Source of the DNA: an uncultured Chloroflexota bacterium
GTDB taxonomy: Bacteria; Chloroflexota; Dehalococcoidia; SM23-28-2; RBG-16-64-32
Length of the DNA: 9,233 nucleotides
Assembly (NCBI GenBank): GCA_913056415.1
Contig: CAJXNA010000062.1
Span: 1 to 9,233 of the forward strand
Direction of reading: 5' to 3'
Positions 5,459 through 9,233 of the stretch are shown in pieces. The position numbers and the translations under genes are program-made. The notes under the pieces were generated by a model. That model searched no databases. It was not told the origin of the DNA and saw nothing but the letters and a program-made list of their open reading frames with translations. Each line of letters opens with the position of its first letter. Position 1 is the stretch's first letter.

Positions 5459-6322
5459 CTAGCGCTTGGCCAGCTCCGGGCGGCCGGACCAGGTCCAGGC
5501 CAGGTTGGTGCGGGAGACGCCCATGAGCATGCCGTGCAGCGCCGTGGGGTGGATGAACAGCCCTTCCGGGTTGGGGTCGTCCGTGCGACCGGCGTAGCGA
5601 GCGCCCCGCGCCTCAAGTGCGCTCTGAACCGCCGCCACGTCGTCCGTCTCCACATACCCCATGTATATGCTCTGGCCGCGCCTGGCATGGAATCGGCCCA
5701 TGGCCCGCGACGGCTCCGTGGTCTGGGACAGCTCTATGCGGTCTAGCTGTTGCGGCGGGTTGAACAGCGTGAGCTGGCCGGTGTAGCCGTACTGCTCGCT
5801 CTCGATGGGCGAGAACTTGGAGGCGTCGAGCTCGAACATATCGGCGTAGAACGCCGCCGCCTGCTGGTGGTCGTCCACGAGGTTCGTCACCTCGTACAGC
5901 CACTTGACGAGGCCCACGGGCGAGCGCTCCTCGTGCGGCGATAGGACGATGTTCATCCCCGGCGTCTGGTCCGAGGCCCCGCCTGCCGGACGGGCAGGGA
6001 TGAACAGCCGCCCGTCCTCCTCGCTGTGGGTTATGCCTCGCTCGGAGAGGCGGCGGCCGAGGGCGGAGAGGTCGGTGGTGGAGAAGCCGACGCCCAGGAT
6101 GCCCTCACCCCAGCGCTCCAGATGCGTTGCGACCGGGCCCTCGCCGGCCGGCTCCAGCAGATCGAACTCGGAGATGCCCGCCTGCACCACCGTTCGCCGC
6201 GCCGCCAGGAGCTTGCTGGTCTCATCGCGAACGGGTTCGGCGCCCAGGATGGCGTGGAACGTGTCCGCTGCCGCCGCGCGGTCGCGGACGGCGAGAAGCA
6301 TCCGGTCGACGTATTTGAGCAT
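5459..6322 (-). CDS. Two-module VOC (glyoxalase/epimerase-fold) protein
   Basis: A 287-residue protein with two vicinal-oxygen-chelate modules, about 1-130 and 140-270. The first follows methylmalonyl-CoA epimerase-like order: YVDRMLLAVRD (4-14), then WGEGILGVGFSTTDL (71-85), then RLFIP (105-109). The second has YEVTNLVDD, the strand SIYMGYVETDDV (218-229) and the end motif GLFIHPTALHGMLMGV (254-269). The residues that bind metal in epimerase relatives appear changed: Asp6 where the first-strand His is usual, Leu76-Gly77 where GEGxHH is usual, and Gly268 near the usual C-terminal Glu. A metal-independent binding role, or a different ligand set, is therefore likely. Residues 109-114 are encoded by a CCTGCC/GGCAGG repeat and fall in a loop. 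The start is well supported by GAGGAGG 7 bp before the ATG. It is divergent from a crotonase gene, a pairing that could reflect shared acyl-CoA substrates, but this is speculative. Confidence 0.8.
   Translation of the reverse strand: MLKYVDRMLLAVRDRAAAADTFHAILGAEPVRDETSKLLAARRTVVQAGISEFDLLEPAGEGPVATHLERWGEGILGVGFSTTDLSALGRRLSERGITHSEEDGRLFIPARPAGGASDQTPGMNIVLSPHEERSPVGLVKWLYEVTNLVDDHQQAAAFYADMFELDASKFSPIESEQYGYTGQLTLFNPPQQLDRIELSQTTEPSRAMGRFHARRGQSIYMGYVETDDVAAVQSALEARGARYAGRTDDPNPEGLFIHPTALHGMLMGVSRTNLAWTWSGRPELAKR
5982..5998. repeat. CCTGCC...GGCAGG inverted repeat (copy 2, inside the VOC gene)
   Basis: CCTGCC (5982-5987), GGACG, then GGCAGG (5993-5998) form a perfect 6-bp inverted repeat, close to the copy at 1474-1489. 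It is in frame and encodes PARPAG, residues 109-114 of the VOC protein. That position is between a beta strand and the next predicted strand, where a short insertion could be tolerated. Confidence 0.45.
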
Positions 6323-6363
6323 GGGTGCGCCTCCTCATAGGTGTATGTGACGCTGGCACGGCG

Positions 6364-6390
6364 ATTCTAGCATAAGTTTGATCTTTTCAA
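6364..6390 (-). promoter_or_regulatory. Extended -10 promoter for the VOC gene
   Basis: On the minus strand TGC-TAGAAT (6372-6364) is an extended -10 element with 5 of 6 matches in the hexamer. TTGAAA (6390-6385) lies 15 bp upstream, a short spacer that an extended -10 can tolerate. Transcription would start near 6357, leaving a leader of about 35 bases before the ATG at 6322. Confidence 0.45.
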
Positions 6391-6412
6391 GCAGAAACAG
6401 CCTCCCTATCAT
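6384..6412 (+). promoter_or_regulatory. Promoter for the crotonase gene, overlapping the divergent VOC promoter
   Basis: TTTTCA (6384-6389, 4 of 6) and TATCAT (6407-6412, 5 of 6) are spaced by 17 bp. Transcription would start near 6419, about 24 bases before the ATG at 6443. The -35 hexamer shares bases with the -35 of the divergent VOC promoter, so polymerase could occupy only one at a time. Confidence 0.4.
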
Positions 6413-6442
6413 TAGAAGTCGATCCTGGAAGGAGGCCGACCG

Positions 6443-7237
6443 ATGACTACCATTACGGATACCGTGCTGCTCGAAGTCGCCGAGCACGTCGCGACCGTGA
6501 CGTTGAACCGACCCGAGAAGCTTAACGCCCTAAGCGGCGAGTTGATGGACTCGCTCGTCCCGATTATCGAGAGGCTGGCCGAGGACGCGGAGGTGCGCTG
6601 CGTGGTGATCACCGGCGCCGGCCGCGGCTTCTGCGCCGGCGGAGACATCGCCGGTATGTCCTCCGGCGAGGCGGTGCCGAACGAGAGCCCAATCGCCCAT
6701 CTCCGCCGCCGTGAGGAGGTCTCTCGGCTGCTGCACGAGATGCCCAAGCCGACGATCGCCATGATCAACGGCCCGGCGGCCGGCGCGGGGCTGAGCATCG
6801 CTCTGGCCTGCGACATCCGCATCGCCGGGGAGAGCGCGCGCATGGGCACCGCCTTCGTGCGGGTCGGCTTCTCCGGCGATTACGGGGGCACGTGGATGCT
6901 CCAGCGGCTGGTTGGGACGGCCAAGGCCCGCGAGCTCTACTTCACCGGCGACCTGATCGACGCGCGAGAGGCGGAGCGCATCGGACTGGTGAACCGCACC
7001 GTGCCCGACGATCAGCTGGCCGGCGAGACGCGCGCCCTGGCCGAGCGCATCGCCAAGGGGCCGCCTATCGCCCTCGCTCGTATGAAGCAGAACCTGAACC
7101 TGGGGTTGCACTCTGACTACGCTACTCTGTTGGACGCGGAGGCGGAGGGGATGGTAATAACCGGCGCCACGGAGGACAGCAGGGAGGCGCTAAAAGCGTT
7201 CCTGGAGAAGAGGACGCCCACGTTCCACGGGCGGTAA
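6443..7237 (+). CDS. Enoyl-CoA hydratase/isomerase (crotonase) family protein
   Basis: A 264-residue crotonase-fold enzyme acting on acyl-CoA thioesters, full length. LNRPEKLNALSGEL (21-34), ITGAGRGFCAGGDI (56-69, oxyanion-hole and CoA-binding loop) and NGPAAGAGLSIALACDIRIA (109-128) are clear. Both hydratase glutamates are absent by alignment: Ser118 replaces the Glu of the GGGCEL motif and Phe138 that of the QPE motif. Asp146 in GFSGDYGGT sits where isomerase-type crotonases carry an acidic residue. The protein is therefore more likely an enoyl-CoA isomerase or another crotonase reaction than a classical hydratase; its substrate is unknown. AAGGAGG-type spacing before ATG 6443 makes the start secure. 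It is divergent from the VOC gene and ends 4 bp from the convergent LOG gene. No other beta-oxidation genes are in view. Confidence 0.92.
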   Translation: MTTITDTVLLEVAEHVATVTLNRPEKLNALSGELMDSLVPIIERLAEDAEVRCVVITGAGRGFCAGGDIAGMSSGEAVPNESPIAHLRRREEVSRLLHEMPKPTIAMINGPAAGAGLSIALACDIRIAGESARMGTAFVRVGFSGDYGGTWMLQRLVGTAKARELYFTGDLIDAREAERIGLVNRTVPDDQLAGETRALAERIAKGPPIALARMKQNLNLGLHSDYATLLDAEAEGMVITGATEDSREALKAFLEKRTPTFHGR

Positions 7238-7241
7238 GGGG

Positions 7242-8291
7242 CTAATACCCGTTCAGGGCGTCGATGAGGCGGCGCAGGCGGCCGTAGCTGCGCTGGTTGA
7301 AGTCCAGCGCTAGCCGTGCCAGTTCGGGGATGTCGCCTTCCTCAACCTCAGCCTCGGACGGCTCCACCGGTCTCAGCGTACCGGAGCGCAGGATATCAGC
7401 GAACTCCTCCGCGAGGCGGGCCAGGGCGCGCTCGTCGGGGAGGCGCTGGAGGCGCAGGACGAGGACGCCGTCGACGTAGCGCTGGGAGTGGTAGTTGCGG
7501 TAGAACCCCTCGATCTCAGCCACGGCGGATTTGATGCTATCCGTGATGTGGACCAGGTCCATGTCCTCGGGCGAGATGAGGCCCTGGCCGGCGAGATGGC
7601 CTTCTATGAACCGCCGCCAATCGGACCAGTATCGCCCGCCTTCCGCCTCCATCAGCACTACGGGGTGCAGATCGCTCTTGCCCGTCTGCATCAAGGTCAG
7701 CAGCTCGAACGTCTCGTCCAGGGTGCCGAAGCCTCCGGGGAACAGGGCGAAGGCATGCGACTCCTTGAGGAAGGTTACCTTGCGGGTGAAGAAGTACTTG
7801 AAGTTGATCAGCTTGGGGTCGCCCTCAATGATGACGTTAGGCTCTACGTCCATGGGCAAGCGGATATTGGCGCCGAAGCTGCGCTCTGCGCCCGCGCCCT
7901 CGTGTCCGGCCTGCATGATCCCCGGCCCGGCGCCGGTGATCACCATCCACCCCCGCTCCGCGATCTCCTCGGCGAACATGCGGGCGCACTGATAGTTCGG
8001 GTCCTCCGGGTCGGACCTTGAGGAGCCGAAGATGCTGACCTTGCGCACGCCGCGGTACTGCTTGAATACCTTGAAGGCGTAGGCGAACTCCTTCAGCGAC
8101 GCGTTTACCAGCTTCATCTCACCGCGGTCGGAGCGGTCACGGGCGACGCGAAAGCAAGAGGTGATCATCTCCGCTACCAGATCGCTATCGTTAGATATGC
8201 CGCTGGCCTCGATCAGCTCCGCGATGTTGGCGTCTAGCTCCTTATCGCCGGTGCGGTAACGGCGGCGAGTACGTTCGGCCCTTTCTGTCAT
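7242..8291 (-). CDS. LOG-family (TIGR00730-type) Rossmann-fold protein
   Basis: A 349-residue cytosolic protein. The Rossmann core (about 82-250) has VSIFGSSR (85-92), ITGAGPGIMQAGHEGA (118-133), the TRK segment (169-171) and the diagnostic PGGFGTLDE (185-193), which with GxGxGxM defines the LOG/lysine-decarboxylase-like fold. LOG proteins hydrolyse nucleoside 5'-monophosphates at the N-glycosidic bond; in plants and some bacteria the substrate is cytokinin ribotide. Old annotations as lysine decarboxylase are wrong for this family. This protein is longer than plain LOG (about 190-220 residues): it has an 80-residue N-terminal extension and a C-terminal domain of about 80 residues, an arrangement seen in long bacterial relatives but distinct from E. 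coli PpnN, which is longer still. No Shine-Dalgarno sequence precedes the ATG; a TAGACT box ends 9 bp before it. It is divergent from the DNA polymerase IV gene, 50 bp apart. Confidence 0.88.
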   Translation of the reverse strand: MTERAERTRRRYRTGDKELDANIAELIEASGISNDSDLVAEMITSCFRVARDRSDRGEMKLVNASLKEFAYAFKVFKQYRGVRKVSIFGSSRSDPEDPNYQCARMFAEEIAERGWMVITGAGPGIMQAGHEGAGAERSFGANIRLPMDVEPNVIIEGDPKLINFKYFFTRKVTFLKESHAFALFPGGFGTLDETFELLTLMQTGKSDLHPVVLMEAEGGRYWSDWRRFIEGHLAGQGLISPEDMDLVHITDSIKSAVAEIEGFYRNYHSQRYVDGVLVLRLQRLPDERALARLAEEFADILRSGTLRPVEPSEAEVEEGDIPELARLALDFNQRSYGRLRRLIDALNGY

Positions 8292-8300
8292 AGCGTGTTC

Positions 8301-8306
8301 AGTCTA
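8301..8306 (-). promoter_or_regulatory. Possible -10 box of the LOG-family gene, near-leaderless
   Basis: TAGACT on the minus strand (4 of 6) is followed by only 9 bases before the ATG at 8291. If used, transcription would begin about 2 bases before the start codon. That agrees with the absence of a Shine-Dalgarno sequence. No good -35 box is visible. Confidence 0.3.
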
Positions 8307-8329
8307 TCACCAGCCGGCGGCCGGGACGC

Positions 8330-8335
8330 TATTAT
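8330..8335 (+). promoter_or_regulatory. Possible -10 box of the DNA polymerase IV gene, leaderless
   Basis: TATTAT (5 of 6) ends 6 bases before the ATG at 8342, so transcription would begin at or next to the start codon. No Shine-Dalgarno sequence is present. The hexamer 17 bp upstream, TCACCA, is a poor -35. No SOS (LexA) box is recognisable in this 50-bp gap. Confidence 0.35.
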
Positions 8336-8341
8336 GAAGAC

Positions 8342-9233
8342 ATGCCGCGCACGATTCTGCACGCTGACCTGGACGCCTTCTACGCCTCGGTGGAGCAGTT
8401 GGACAGGCCGGAGCTGCGGGGCAGGCCGGTGGTGGTGGGCGCGCCGCCGCAGGCGCGCGGGGTTGTGGCCGCCGCCTCCTACGAGGCACGCCGCTTCGGT
8501 ATCCACTCCGCCATGCCCATGAGCCGCGCTCTCCGCCTCTGCCCGCAGGCGGTGCAGGTGGCGCCTCGCTTCGAGCGCTACGGCGAGGTCTCCCGCAAAG
8601 TGATGGCGATCTTCCGCGAGGTGACGCCGCTTGTGGAGCCGCTTTCGCTGGACGAGGCGTTTCTGGACGCCACGGAACAGGTCGTGGCGCATGGAGGCCC
8701 CGAAGCGCTGGCCCGCGAGATCAAACGCCGGGTGAAGGAGGAGACGGGTCTCACGGCGTCCATTGGCGCGGGGACGAACAAGACGGTCGCCAAGATCGCC
8801 TCGGAGATGGAGAAGCCGGACGGGCTGGTGGTGGTGTCGCCGGGGGAGGAGGCGTCGTTCCTGGCGCCCCTGCCGGTGCGCTCCCTATGGGGTGTCGGTC
8901 CCAAGGCGGAGGAAGCGCTTCTCCAGATGGGGATGCACACTATCGGGGAGCTGGCGCGGGCCGGTGAGGCCGCGCTTGTCGAGCGCTTCGGCGTTCGCGG
9001 CGAATGGTTCCGCCGTATGGCTAACGGCCTCGACGATCGGCCCGTGGAGACGGAACAGGAGCGCAAGTCCGTGGGCGCCGAGACCACGTTCCCCCACGAC
9101 CTGGCCGACGGCCCGGAGCTGCGCGAGATACTGAGCCGGGTGGCGGAGGACGTGGCGAGACGGCTGCGAGAGAAAGGGGTGAGGGCGCGCACGGTGGTCC
9201 TTAAGCTGCGCTATAGCGACTTCCGCACAATCA
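8342..9233 (+). CDS. dinB: DNA polymerase IV (Y-family), 3' end beyond right edge
   Basis: The first 297 residues of a Y-family translesion DNA polymerase; the frame is open at the window edge. The catalytic palm carboxylates are all present: Asp9 in HADLDAFYASVE (7-18), and Asp104-Glu105 in SLDEAFLD. The steric-gate position is Tyr14, as in archaeal Dpo4, where E. coli DinB has Phe. SYEARRFGIHSAMP (46-59) is the fingers motif. SIGAGTNKTVAKIASEMEKPDGL spans the palm-thumb border, WGVGPK (183-188) is the thumb helix-hairpin-helix, and KSVGAETTF (242-250) opens the little-finger domain. It copies past DNA lesions at the cost of fidelity. The ATG at 8342 is the only sensible start. About 50-120 residues, including the beta-clamp-binding tail, are expected outside the window. 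Confidence 0.93.
   Translation, partial: MPRTILHADLDAFYASVEQLDRPELRGRPVVVGAPPQARGVVAAASYEARRFGIHSAMPMSRALRLCPQAVQVAPRFERYGEVSRKVMAIFREVTPLVEPLSLDEAFLDATEQVVAHGGPEALAREIKRRVKEETGLTASIGAGTNKTVAKIASEMEKPDGLVVVSPGEEASFLAPLPVRSLWGVGPKAEEALLQMGMHTIGELARAGEAALVERFGVRGEWFRRMANGLDDRPVETEQERKSVGAETTFPHDLADGPELREILSRVAEDVARRLREKGVRARTVVLKLRYSDFRTI

Noticed and set aside
7242..8291. Lysine decarboxylase
   Set aside because: The PGGxGTxxE and GxGxGxM motifs identify a LOG-type nucleotide phosphoribohydrolase; there is no PLP-binding motif.

Overview
This 9.2 kb window is GC-rich chromosomal DNA carrying ten protein-coding genes, one cut by each window edge. I see no mobile element, RNA gene or CRISPR array. 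The organism is probably an environmental bacterium of a monoderm or Chloroflexota-like lineage. This rests on high GC, a HemQ-type (coproporphyrin-route) heme enzyme, a DtxR-type metal regulator, an Lhr-type helicase and two starts that look leaderless. No marker gene is present, so the assignment is an inference with low confidence.

Layout. Positions 1-692 (-) hold the N-terminal 230 residues of an Lhr-like DEAD/DEAH helicase, with a clear promoter and a hairpin in its leader. Positions 832-1317 (-) encode a small putative lipoprotein with a degenerate Cu/Zn superoxide dismutase-like domain. A 200-bp divergent promoter region separates it from a two-gene operon on the + strand: an aldo/keto reductase (1518-2525) and a HemQ/chlorite-dismutase-family protein fused to a C-terminal Rieske [2Fe-2S] domain (2537-3637). 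A DtxR/MntR-family regulator follows (3762-4463), preceded by an 18-bp palindrome (TGTTAG-N6-CTAACA) that overlaps its predicted -10 box. On the - strand come a PhzF-family isomerase (4474-5352) and a two-module VOC/glyoxalase-fold protein (5459-6322). The VOC gene is divergent from a crotonase-family gene (6443-7237). A LOG-family Rossmann protein (7242-8291, -) is divergent from a DNA polymerase IV gene cut by the right edge (8342-9233, +).

How the genes may work together. The only coherent functional block is 1518-4463. It combines an NAD(P)H-dependent oxidoreductase, a heme-synthesis enzyme with its own iron-sulfur electron-transfer domain, and a metal-sensing repressor with a likely self-operator. 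I read this as a heme/iron homeostasis module. The HemQ-Rieske fusion is the most interesting object in the window. The remaining genes look like ordinary housekeeping or catabolic genes, but three of them (SOD-like, VOC and crotonase) lack residues that define catalysis or metal binding in the best-known members of their families.
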